Shown here in pieces: positions 40,395-48,279 of a stretch of DNA of 64,000 nt. Each line of letters opens with the position of its first letter. Within the stretch, counting starts at the first letter, position 1. The position numbers and the translations under genes are program-made. The DNA is from Micromonospora antibiotica (GTDB lineage Bacteria > Actinomycetota > Actinomycetes > Mycobacteriales > Micromonosporaceae). The stretch spans positions 186,001-250,000 of the forward strand of contig NZ_JAGFWR010000001.1 in assembly GCF_017599305.1 (NCBI RefSeq), in the 5' to 3' direction. The notes beneath the pieces are model-generated. The model had not been told where the DNA came from. It ran no database searches and saw only the letters and a program-made list of their open reading frames with translations.

Positions 40395-43300
40395 GTGCCT
40401 CCGTTCAGCGCCGCTCCCCCTGGTGGCGTCCCGCCGTTCGTCGCGGACCTGCACATCCACTCGAAGTACTCCCGCGCGTGCAGCCGCGATCTCACCCTGC
40501 CCAACCTCGGTTGGTGGGCCCGACGCAAGGGCATCGGGGTGCTCGGCACCGGCGACTTCACCCACCCCGCCTGGTACGACCACCTGCGGGAAACCCTGCA
40601 ACCGGCCGAGCCCGGCCTGTACCGGCTCGGCCCGGACGCCGAGGCGGACATCGCCCGGCGGCTGCCACCCCGGCTGGCCGACGCGGCGGAGGCCGACCCG
40701 GTCCGGTTCATGCTGAGCGTGGAGATCTCCACCATCTACAAGCGGGACGACCGGACCCGCAAGGTGCACCACCTGATCTACCTGCCCGACCTGGACGCGG
40801 TGGCCCGGTTCAACACGGCGCTGGGCCGGATCGGCAACCTCGGCTCGGACGGCCGGCCGATCCTCGGCCTGGACTCCCGGGACCTGCTGGAGATCACCCT
40901 CGACGCCAGTGAAGACGGCTACCTGGTGCCGGCGCACATCTGGACGCCGTGGTTCTCGGCGCTCGGCTCGAAGTCCGGCTTCGACGCGATCGCCGACTGC
41001 TACGCCGACCTGGCCGAGCACGTCTTCGCGGTGGAGACCGGGCTCTCCTCCGACCCGGCGATGAACTGGCGGGTCGGCAGCCTGGACCGTTACCGGCTGG
41101 TCTCCAACTCCGACGCGCACTCCCCGCCGGCCCTGGCCCGGGAGGCCACCGTCTTCTCGTCGGCCCGTGACTACTTCGCCATCCGGGACGCGCTGCGGAC
41201 CGGTGACGGGCTGGCCGGGACGATCGAGTTCTTCCCCGAGGAGGGCAAGTACCACGCCGACGGGCACCGGCTCTGCGGCGTCAACTGGTCGCCGGAGCGG
41301 ACCCGGGCGGCCGGCGGGCGCTGCCCGGAGTGCGGCAAGCCGCTGACCGTGGGGGTGCTCAGCCGGATCGAGGAGCTGGCCGACCGGCCGGACGGGCACC
41401 GCCCCGAGCACGCCCGCGAGGTGACCCACCTGGTGCCGCTGGCCGAGATCCTCGGTGAGCTCAACAAGGTGGGGCCCCGGTCCAAGAAGGTCGAGGGGAA
41501 GCTCAACGAGCTGGTCGCCGCGCTCGGCCCGGAGTTGGAGATCCTCACCCGTACCCCGGTCGACGAGATCGGCCGGGTCGGCGGGGAGTTGCTCGCCGAG
41601 GGCATCGGCCGGTTGCGCCGGGGCGACGTGCGCCGGGTCCCCGGCTACGACGGCGAGTACGGCGTGATCACCCTCTTCGACCCGGCCGAGTTGGGCGGGG
41701 CCGCCGGCTCGGGGCAGGAGACGCTGTTCGACGTACCGGTGCCGGCGCAGCGCAGGCCGACGGAGCCGGCGGCGAAACCGAAGGCCAAGCGGCCGACGGC
41801 GGCGAAGGCCGAGCCGAAGCCGAAGCCCGCGCCGACCCCGCCGCCACCGATCGCCTCGACACCGTCGCCGCACGAGCCGTTCGAGCCGATGCTCGCCGGG
41901 ATGGAGGAGGTCGGCACCGGCCTGCTCGACCGGTTGGACGCGATGCAGCGGGTGGCCGCCTCCGCGCCCGGTGGCCCGCTGCTGATCGTGGCCGGGCCGG
42001 GCACCGGCAAGACCCGCACGCTGACCCACCGGATCGCCTACCTCTGCGCCGAGCTGAACGTCTTCCCCGAACAATGCCTGGCGATCACGTTCACCCGGCG
42101 GGCCGCCGAGGAGCTGCGGCACCGGCTCGACGGGCTGCTCGGCCCGGTCGCCGAGGACGTCACCGTCGGCACCTTCCACTCGCTCGGGCTGGCCATCCTG
42201 CGGGACAACGCCGCCGCGGCCGGCCTGCCGGAGGGGTTCCGGATCGCCGACGACGCCGAGCGGTCGGCGGCGCGGGCGGAGGCTGGCGACGACCCGGCCC
42301 GTTACACGGCGTTGCTGCGCAAGCAGGACCTGGTCGACCTGGACGAGTTGCTGACCCTGCCGGTCGCACTGCTCAAGGGCGACAAGAAACTGGTCCGGGA
42401 CTACCGGGAACGCTGGCGGTGGATCTTCGTCGACGAGTACCAGGACGTCGACCCCGTCCAGTACGACCTGCTGCGCCTGCTCAGCCCCGCCGACGGCAAC
42501 ATCTGCGCGATCGGCGACCCGGACCAGGCGATCTACTCGTTCCGGGGTGCCGACGTCGGCTACTTCCTGCGGTTCTCCGAGGACTTCACCGACGCCCGGC
42601 TGGTCCGGCTCAACCGCAACTACCGCTCGTCCGCGCCGATCCTCGCCGCCGCCGTCCAGGCCATCGCCCCGTCGTCGCTGGTCCGGGGCCGCCGGCTCGA
42701 CCCGGCCCGGCTCGACCCGGAGGCCCCGCTGGTCGGCCGCTACCCGGCGGCGTCCGTCGCCGACGAGGCCGATTTCGTGGCACGCACCGTCGACGACCTG
42801 GTCGGCGGCCTCTCCCACCGGTCGTTGGACTCGGGGCGCATCGACGGCCGGTCCACCACCCTGTCCTTCTCCGACATCGCGGTGCTCTACCGCACCGACG
42901 CGCAGGCCGCCCCGATCGTGGACGCGCTGGCCAGGGCCAACATCCCGGTGCAGAAGCGGTCCCACGACCGGCTCCGGGACCGGCCCGGTGTCCTCGCGAT
43001 CGCCCGGGAACTGCGGCACGCCGACGGTCTCGCCGGTGGGCTGCCCGCCCGGGTCCGGCTCGCCGGTCAGGTGCTCGCCGAACGGTTCGCCGCCCCCACC
43101 CTGGACGCCGCCGGCACCGTCCGCCCCGAGGACGTCCGGACCGCCGTCGACCTGCTCACCCCGCTGGCCCGACGCTGCGGCGACGACCTGGAACTCTTCC
43201 TCTCCCAGCTCGCCACCGGAGCCGAGGTGGACGCGCTGGACCCGCGCGCCGAAGCCGTCACCCTGCTCACCCTGCACGCCGCGAAGGGGCTGGAGTTCCC

Positions 43301-43586
43301 GGTGGTCTTCCTGGTCGGCGTGGAGGACGGTCTGCTGCCGTTGCGCTGGCCCGGCTCGGCACCGGACGACGACGCGATCGCCGAGGAACGTCGGCTGTTC
43401 TTCGTCGGGTTGACCCGCGCCCAGGACCGGCTCTACGTCAGCCACGCCGCCCGCCGGGTGCGCCACGGCACCGAACGCGACTGCCGACCGTCGCCGTTCC
43501 TGGACGTCGTCGACCCGGGGCTGTTCGAACGGTTCGGCGAGGCCGAGCCACGCCGACCCAAGGACCGGCAGCTCCGCCTGATCTGA
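40395..43586 (+). CDS. PHP-domain / zinc-ribbon / UvrD-family DNA helicase fusion
   Basis: A 1063-residue protein. N-terminal PHP-type phosphoesterase-like domain, about 14-290 (FVADLHIHSKYSRACSRDL, GTGDFTHPAWYDHL, SVEISTIYK, VPAHIWTPW, LVSNSDAHSPPALAREATVF). Zinc-binding knuckle CPECGKP near 309. Helix-hairpin-like segment and Lys/Pro linker (about 450-490). Then a UvrD superfamily 1 helicase: Walker A AGPGTGKTRTLTHR (~532), DEYQDVDPVQYDLL (~679), GDPDQAIYSFRGA, LNRNYRSS, and the C-terminal motifs VTLLTLHAAKGLEFPVVFLV and FVGLTRAQDRLYV. Probably a DNA repair/processing machine with its own nuclease-like domain. GTG 40395 has CAGGAT 5 nt upstream; GTG 40380 is the alternative. Confidence 0.9.
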   Translation: MPPFSAAPPGGVPPFVADLHIHSKYSRACSRDLTLPNLGWWARRKGIGVLGTGDFTHPAWYDHLRETLQPAEPGLYRLGPDAEADIARRLPPRLADAAEADPVRFMLSVEISTIYKRDDRTRKVHHLIYLPDLDAVARFNTALGRIGNLGSDGRPILGLDSRDLLEITLDASEDGYLVPAHIWTPWFSALGSKSGFDAIADCYADLAEHVFAVETGLSSDPAMNWRVGSLDRYRLVSNSDAHSPPALAREATVFSSARDYFAIRDALRTGDGLAGTIEFFPEEGKYHADGHRLCGVNWSPERTRAAGGRCPECGKPLTVGVLSRIEELADRPDGHRPEHAREVTHLVPLAEILGELNKVGPRSKKVEGKLNELVAALGPELEILTRTPVDEIGRVGGELLAEGIGRLRRGDVRRVPGYDGEYGVITLFDPAELGGAAGSGQETLFDVPVPAQRRPTEPAAKPKAKRPTAAKAEPKPKPAPTPPPPIASTPSPHEPFEPMLAGMEEVGTGLLDRLDAMQRVAASAPGGPLLIVAGPGTGKTRTLTHRIAYLCAELNVFPEQCLAITFTRRAAEELRHRLDGLLGPVAEDVTVGTFHSLGLAILRDNAAAAGLPEGFRIADDAERSAARAEAGDDPARYTALLRKQDLVDLDELLTLPVALLKGDKKLVRDYRERWRWIFVDEYQDVDPVQYDLLRLLSPADGNICAIGDPDQAIYSFRGADVGYFLRFSEDFTDARLVRLNRNYRSSAPILAAAVQAIAPSSLVRGRRLDPARLDPEAPLVGRYPAASVADEADFVARTVDDLVGGLSHRSLDSGRIDGRSTTLSFSDIAVLYRTDAQAAPIVDALARANIPVQKRSHDRLRDRPGVLAIARELRHADGLAGGLPARVRLAGQVLAERFAAPTLDAAGTVRPEDVRTAVDLLTPLARRCGDDLELFLSQLATGAEVDALDPRAEAVTLLTLHAAKGLEFPVVFLVGVEDGLLPLRWPGSAPDDDAIAEERRLFFVGLTRAQDRLYVSHAARRVRHGTERDCRPSPFLDVVDPGLFERFGEAEPRRPKDRQLRLI

Positions 43587-43618
43587 CTGTCCGTCGACCG
43601 ACCTACGGGGTCGCCGCA

Positions 43619-43646
43619 GCGGTATCCGCCCGCGCTGATACCGCTT
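43619..43646. terminator. Bidirectional hairpin between the helicase and prepilin peptidase genes
   Basis: AGCGGTATC pairs perfectly with GATACCGCT around a 10-nt loop, between two convergent genes. Confidence 0.6.
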
Positions 43647-43694
43647 GATGCGTGACGTTGCTGCCCGCCCTCCCCGGCCCGCCCGACGGGCCGG

Positions 43695-44333
43695 TCAGGC
43701 AAGGAGGACGGCCAACCAGGCACCGCTGAGCAGGGCCGGGCCGAACGGCAGGGCGGTGTCCCGGCGTACCCGGCGGGTGGCCAGCAGTGCCAGCACCAGC
43801 AGCCCCTGGAGCAGGTGCGGCAGGAGCAGGCCGAGCCAGAGGGTGGGCCAGCCCAGCCAGGCCAGCGGCAGCCCGAGCACCGCCGCCAGCTTCACGTCAC
43901 CGAAGCCGAGCCGGGAGCGGGGCAGCAGCGCCAGCACGACGTACAGGAGAAAGGAGAGGGCGGCCCCGGCGAGCGCGAGCGCCAGACGACCGGGCGTGCC
44001 GGCGACGACGGCCGCGACGGTCAACGCGGTGCCGCCGCCGAGCGCGGCCGCGCCGACCAGCGGGTCGGGCAGGCGGAGGCTGGTCAGGTCCGCCACCGCC
44101 AGCACCAGACCCACGGCCGCGACCAGCAGGAACGCCGGCAGTGCCGGCTCCGGCCACCGTGCGGCGGCCAACCCACCGAACACCACCGCCCCCACCACCG
44201 CGATCCCCACCGGCGCCGGAGCCGAGGCCACGGCCGGCGGGGTGTGGGGTGGGAAGGAGCGGGCGATCCGGGGTGCGGCGAGGCCGGACAGGACGCCGAG
44301 CATCGCGGCTACGGTCACCGGGCCGACGGGCAC
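43695..44333 (-). CDS. A24-family prepilin peptidase
   Basis: A 212-residue membrane protein with about seven hydrophobic segments. The two catalytic Asp lie in LAVADLTSLRLPDPLV and the RLGFGDVKLAAVLGL motif (GxGD). It lacks the N-terminal methylase domain of PilD, as in short actinobacterial forms. It would cleave type IV pilin-like leader peptides at the membrane. No pilin genes are in the window. GTG start; TAACGT lies 8 nt upstream. It follows the EamA gene on the same strand with 11 bp between. Confidence 0.85.
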   Translation of the reverse strand: MPVGPVTVAAMLGVLSGLAAPRIARSFPPHTPPAVASAPAPVGIAVVGAVVFGGLAAARWPEPALPAFLLVAAVGLVLAVADLTSLRLPDPLVGAAALGGGTALTVAAVVAGTPGRLALALAGAALSFLLYVVLALLPRSRLGFGDVKLAAVLGLPLAWLGWPTLWLGLLLPHLLQGLLVLALLATRRVRRDTALPFGPALLSGAWLAVLLA

Positions 44334-44341
44334 GGCCCTCG

Positions 44342-44347
44342 ACGTTA
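44342..44347 (-). promoter_or_regulatory. Leaderless -10 box of the prepilin peptidase gene
   Basis: TAACGT on the minus strand ends 8 nt before GTG 44333. Confidence 0.4.
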
Positions 44348-45319
44348 CCGCCGGGACGGTACGGCGGCTGCCCCGTCACCGGCCGGCCGGCGGGCCCGCT
44401 CGGTGGTCACCACCAGCGCCACGCCGGCCACGATCACCGCACCGCCGAGCAGCACCTGACCGGTGATCGGCTCGGCCACCAGCAACGCGCCGAGCGCCAC
44501 CGCCACCACCGGGTTCACGTAGGCGTAGGTGGAGACCAGCGAGATGGGCGCATGGGCCAGCAACCAGACGTACGCGGTGAAGGCGACCAACGACCCGGCC
44601 ACCAGCAGGTACGCCAGGGCGAACCAGGAACGGGTCGTCACCTGCGCCGGGGAGAACCCGCGCAGTTCACCCCGGGTCACGGACAGCACGACGAGCGCCA
44701 CCGCCCCGGCGACCATCTCGTAGACGGTGGCGACGAACGGGTCAGCGGGCATCCGCAACCGGTTGGACAGGAACGACCCCACCGACCAGCAGGTGGCCGC
44801 CGCGACCACTGTCAACGCACCGACCAGCGGCACCGTCCCCGTCCCGCCCCGGGGGAGCACCAGCAGCACCAGCCCGAGAAAGCCCACCGTCACCCCGGCG
44901 AACGTCCACCCCGGCGGGCGGTCCCCGGTGACCGTACGCAGCAGCACCACCAGCAGCGGGACGGTGGCCACCAACAGCGCGGCGATGCCCGACGGCACCG
45001 CCACGCCGGCCGGGCCGGACTCGGCGAGCACCACCAGGCCGTTGCCGCCGGCCAGCAGCAGCACCCCGACCAGCGCGGCCGAGCCGAGTTGCCGCCGGTC
45101 GACCCGCAACGCACCCGCGCCCCGCCGCAGCCGCAGGACCACCGCCAGCACCAACGCGGCACCACCGAAGCGGGCGGCAGCAGAACCGAGCGGCGGCATC
45201 GACTCCACCACGACCCGGATACCGAGGTAGGTGGAACCCCACAGCACGTAGACCAGGATGAGTGCGGTCCAGATCAGCGCTGGTCGGGCGGGTGTCGCGG
45301 CCGAGGAAGGTGAGGTCAT
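44345..45319 (-). CDS. EamA/DMT-family transporter
   Basis: A 324-residue protein with ten predicted membrane helices in two EamA repeats: ALIWTALILVYVLWGSTYLG begins repeat 1 and LVGALTVVAAATCWSVGSFL repeat 2, with YAYVNPVVAVALGALLVAEP near the end. EamA proteins export metabolites such as amino acids. Substrate unknown. Divergent from the LppU-like gene at 45397. It has a basic C-terminal tail (TTERARRPAG). Confidence 0.88.
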   Translation of the reverse strand: MTSPSSAATPARPALIWTALILVYVLWGSTYLGIRVVVESMPPLGSAAARFGGAALVLAVVLRLRRGAGALRVDRRQLGSAALVGVLLLAGGNGLVVLAESGPAGVAVPSGIAALLVATVPLLVVLLRTVTGDRPPGWTFAGVTVGFLGLVLLVLPRGGTGTVPLVGALTVVAAATCWSVGSFLSNRLRMPADPFVATVYEMVAGAVALVVLSVTRGELRGFSPAQVTTRSWFALAYLLVAGSLVAFTAYVWLLAHAPISLVSTYAYVNPVVAVALGALLVAEPITGQVLLGGAVIVAGVALVVTTERARRPAGDGAAAVPSRR

Positions 45320-45396
45320 CGCGGGACCACGCTACGGTGACCACGTCGGTGGCGTCCTTCCGGACGACCGGCATCTCGGCACGCGGGAGGACGGGC

Positions 45397-46083
45397 ATGG
45401 CGAACTACGGACCACCGGGCGGTTCCCCGGACCCGTGGGGTGGGCGACGCCCGGACGACCGTTGGGGCCAGCCCGCCCCGGACCAGCCCCACCCCGCGAC
45501 CGTGCCGACCCAGCCGACGGGTGGACAGCAGCCCCACCATCCGGCGTACGACCAGTTCCAGTCGGAGCCGTACGGGCCGGCGGGGCAGTTTCCGGCGGGC
45601 GGACCGGTGGCCTACCCGGGCAACCCCGGATCGGGGCGCGGCCGGGGTCCGCTGATCGCGGTGCTGGTTGTGCTCGCCGTGCTGACCGTCAGCGGTGGCA
45701 CCCTGTGGTACCTGCTGAGCGACGACGAGCCGACGAACACCGGTGCGGCGCTGCCGACGGCACCGGCGGTGCCGGACGCGGCCACTGCCGAACCGGGAGG
45801 GTCGACCACCGCCACCCCCGCACCCGCCGCCTCGGCCGACCCGCGCTTCGTCAAGGCGGGGCAGTGCGTCCGCAACGAGGGTCCGGCCGGCGGCAAGCCC
45901 AAGCTGCTGATCACCGAGTGCGCCCCGAGAACATACGAGGTCTTACGTCGTTTCGACGGGGCGACCAGTGGTGAAAGGGACGCCGAGGCGAAGTGCGGCA
46001 AGGTGGAGGGCTACACCAACTGGTACTTCTTCGACAGCGAGCTGGACACCCTCGACTTCGTCCTCTGCCTGAAGCAGCGCTGA
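45397..46083 (+). CDS. LppU/SCO3897-family membrane protein
   Basis: A 228-residue protein. A Pro/Gly-rich cytoplasmic part of about 85 residues is followed by one membrane helix (GPLIAVLVVLAVLTVSGGTL), an Ala/Thr/Pro linker, and a C-terminal extracellular domain of about 75 residues with four Cys: KAGQCVRNEG, ITECAPRTYEVLRR, AKCGKVEG and DFVLCLKQR. This pattern matches the LppU/SCO3897 family of actinobacteria, uncharacterised but conserved. The next gene is a paralogue. ATG 45397 was chosen, at the start of the conserved Pro-rich region. Confidence 0.82.
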   Translation: MANYGPPGGSPDPWGGRRPDDRWGQPAPDQPHPATVPTQPTGGQQPHHPAYDQFQSEPYGPAGQFPAGGPVAYPGNPGSGRGRGPLIAVLVVLAVLTVSGGTLWYLLSDDEPTNTGAALPTAPAVPDAATAEPGGSTTATPAPAASADPRFVKAGQCVRNEGPAGGKPKLLITECAPRTYEVLRRFDGATSGERDAEAKCGKVEGYTNWYFFDSELDTLDFVLCLKQR

Positions 46084-46103
46084 GCCCACCCCTGGGGGAG
46101 AGA

Positions 46104-48098
46104 TTGTCAACCTTCGGCCCACCCGACTCCGGCCGCCCCGACGAGGAACAACGTCCCTCGAACAGCGACCCGGAGCCACCCACCGCGCCCCTCGCGCACC
46201 CCGACCCCGAACCAGCGACGAAGCCCATCGTCCGCGCCGAGCCGGAGCCACCCACCGTGGGAATTCCGTCGGAGACGGAACCACCGACGGCACCGATCCC
46301 GGGCGGATCGGACGAGCAGCCGACGGCACCCCTCACCCGCAACCAGGACGAGCAGCCGACGGCACCGATCTCCCCGGCAGTTCCACACGCCGCCGAGGAA
46401 CCGGTGACCGCCGTCAACTCGCCGGCTGCCCCGCATCCGGCTGACGAGACGCCGACCGCGCCGATCTCCGCGCCTGCCCCGGGCGCTACCGAGGAACCGG
46501 TGACCGCACCCCTGCGGGGTGACGCGGACGACCAACCGACCGCCCCGCTCTCCACCGGGCCGACCGGACCCGATGCCGGCCCGGACGAGTCGCCGACCGC
46601 GCCGATCCGCCCGGAAGACGTCGAGCCACCGACCGCACCGATCCGCCGGGAGGACGTCGAGCCACCGACCGTGCCGGTGTCACGGGAGGCGGGCGAGCCG
46701 GCCACGGCACCCGTTCCGAGTGCGGAAGAGCCGCCCACCGCACCAATGGCCGCGTCCCCGCCGGAGCCGCCGACGGCACCGATCTCGGCCACCACGCCCG
46801 AACCACCGACCGCACCGATCTCGGCCACCACGCCCGAACCGCCGACGGCACCCTTCGCCGCCGAACCGCCGACCACACCGATCACGGCCACCACGCCGGA
46901 ACCCCCGACGGCACCCTTCGCCGCCGAACCCCCGACCGCCCCGATCTCCACGCCACCTGAGCCGCCGACCACCCGGCTGCCGGTGTCGGGAGCCGGGCAG
47001 CCGGCCACCACGCCAATGCCCGCAGCGGGCGGCGGGTACTCGCCGACCTCCCAGATGCCGGCAGCGGGCGGGTACTCGCCGACCTCCCAGATGCCGGCAG
47101 CGGGGGCTGACTACCCGACGCCGTCTTCCGGAGCGGGCTACCCACCTCCGTCCTCGGGGGCGGGTTATCCTCCGCCGGACACCTATCTCCCGCCGACCGG
47201 CACGCCGGTGCCGTCCTCGGGGGCCGGCTACCCGCCGCCGGGGCCCTTCCCGCCCGCCGGGCCGACCGCCGCACCGGCGGCCGGCGCGTTCAGCGCACCG
47301 GCATCACCACCACCGGCCAGCTACCCGGCCCAGTCCCCACCGCCCCCGGCACCCAGCTACCCGGGGCCGGCCGCACCGTCATCCGGCTTCCCTGGCGCAG
47401 CCGCACCATCGTCCGGCTTCCCAGGGGCAGCCGCACCATCGTCCGGCTTCCCAGGGGCAGCCGCACCATCGTCCGGCTTCCCAGGGGCAGCCGCACCATC
47501 GTCCGGCTTCCCGGGCGCAGCCGCACCGTCATCCGGCTTCCCAGGGGCAGCCGCACCGCCGTCCGGCTTCCCGGGGCAGCCCACGCCACCGGGATATCCG
47601 GGGCAGGGTTTCCCACCTCCGGCGGCACCGCCGGCAAAGGGCCGGGGCGGTCGGATCGCGCTCATCATCGGGCTGGTGGTGGTCCTGCTGCTGTGCCCGT
47701 GCCTCGTGGGGGGCGGCTGGTTCCTCCTGGCGTCGCGGGACGGCGACGATCCGGCTCCGAGGGCGGTCGCGTCCGCCTCGCCGACGGAGAACGGGCCGAC
47801 CGGGAACGCACCGACGGAGCCGACCGTCGAACCGACCACGGACGAGCCGACCCCGACGCCGACCCGGGCGGAGCAGATCGTCCGGGGCGACTGCGTGGTC
47901 AACGACGGTACGGCCAGTGACGCCGACCTGCGCAAGGTGCCGTGCGGTCCGAACACCTACGAGGTGCTGCTGCGGATTCCAGCGTCCACCAACGGGGACC
48001 GGTGTAAGTCGCTGGCCCCGGAGTCGAACGCCAACTATGTGCACGACAACTCGGTGGACCTCTTCGACTACGTGCTCTGCCTGCGCAAACGCAGCTGA
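46104..48098 (+). CDS. Large repeat-rich LppU/SCO3897-like membrane protein
   Basis: A 664-residue protein and paralogue of its upstream neighbour. A ~310-residue N-terminal region is dominated by EPPTAPI-type repeats. A Pro/Tyr/Ser/Gly region follows, then seven 10-residue AAPSSGFPGA repeats (30 bp each). One membrane helix comes next (IALIIGLVVVLLLCPCLVGG), then a C-terminal four-Cys domain (RGDCVVNDG, VPCGPNTYEVLLR, GDRCKSL, FDYVLCLRKRS) matching the neighbour's. The repeats would be cytoplasmic and disordered. TTG 46104 was chosen, with GGGGGAGAGA upstream. The extreme length comes from repeat growth. Function unknown. Confidence 0.8.
   Translation: MSTFGPPDSGRPDEEQRPSNSDPEPPTAPLAHPDPEPATKPIVRAEPEPPTVGIPSETEPPTAPIPGGSDEQPTAPLTRNQDEQPTAPISPAVPHAAEEPVTAVNSPAAPHPADETPTAPISAPAPGATEEPVTAPLRGDADDQPTAPLSTGPTGPDAGPDESPTAPIRPEDVEPPTAPIRREDVEPPTVPVSREAGEPATAPVPSAEEPPTAPMAASPPEPPTAPISATTPEPPTAPISATTPEPPTAPFAAEPPTTPITATTPEPPTAPFAAEPPTAPISTPPEPPTTRLPVSGAGQPATTPMPAAGGGYSPTSQMPAAGGYSPTSQMPAAGADYPTPSSGAGYPPPSSGAGYPPPDTYLPPTGTPVPSSGAGYPPPGPFPPAGPTAAPAAGAFSAPASPPPASYPAQSPPPPAPSYPGPAAPSSGFPGAAAPSSGFPGAAAPSSGFPGAAAPSSGFPGAAAPSSGFPGAAAPSSGFPGAAAPPSGFPGQPTPPGYPGQGFPPPAAPPAKGRGGRIALIIGLVVVLLLCPCLVGGGWFLLASRDGDDPAPRAVASASPTENGPTGNAPTEPTVEPTTDEPTPTPTRAEQIVRGDCVVNDGTASDADLRKVPCGPNTYEVLLRIPASTNGDRCKSLAPESNANYVHDNSVDLFDYVLCLRKRS
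47371..47580 (+). repeat. Seven in-frame 30-bp tandem repeats
   Basis: Units start at 47371, 47401, 47431, 47461, 47491, 47521 and 47551, each coding A-A-P-S-S-G-F-P-G-A (one unit has P for the first S). The units at 47401, 47431 and 47461 are identical at the base level, a sign of recent expansion. Confidence 0.95.
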
Positions 48099-48105
48099 AC
48101 AGGGA

Positions 48106-48147
48106 AATATGGGGCTGTCTAGCATCAACGCTAGACAGCCCCATATT
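48106..48147. terminator. Perfect 18-bp stem-loop, low-GC
   Basis: AATATGGGGCTGTCTAGC pairs with GCTAGACAGCCCCATATT around ATCAAC, starting 7 bp after the large LppU-like gene. It probably acts as a terminator. Its A/T-rich ends and two CTAG words are unlike other hairpins here. Confidence 0.75.
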
Positions 48148-48266
48148 CGTGTCGAGAGGGTCGCCGGCACCCCCGTCGCCTCCACCACGGGACCTGCCCG
48201 GGCCCGGTGGGCGACACGCCGGTAGCCCCGTCTACGCATCTCTAGTCCGCAGGCTAGACCGCCCGA

Positions 48267-48272
48267 TACTGT
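48267..48272 (+). promoter_or_regulatory. Leaderless -10 box of the AAA ATPase gene
   Basis: TACTGT ends 7 nt before GTG 48280. Immediately upstream, TCTAG and CTAGA (48241-48258) form a small inverted repeat sharing the GCTAGAC word with the preceding hairpin. Confidence 0.5.
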
Positions 48273-48279
48273 GCGATGC

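Noticed and set aside
40182..43466. Very long antisense open frame (over 1000 codons) opposite the PHP-UvrD gene
   Set aside because: It mirrors the high-GC helicase gene; composition is Arg/Gly/Val/Gln-rich without any domain, while the plus strand has a full helicase.
47371..47580. Regular 30-bp repeats considered as a CRISPR array
   Set aside because: No spacers; units are directly adjacent, in frame and code for a repeated peptide.
46519..48225. Alternative plus-strand frame through the repeat-rich LppU-like gene
   Set aside because: Arg/Pro/His-rich translation made only by reading the repeats out of frame.
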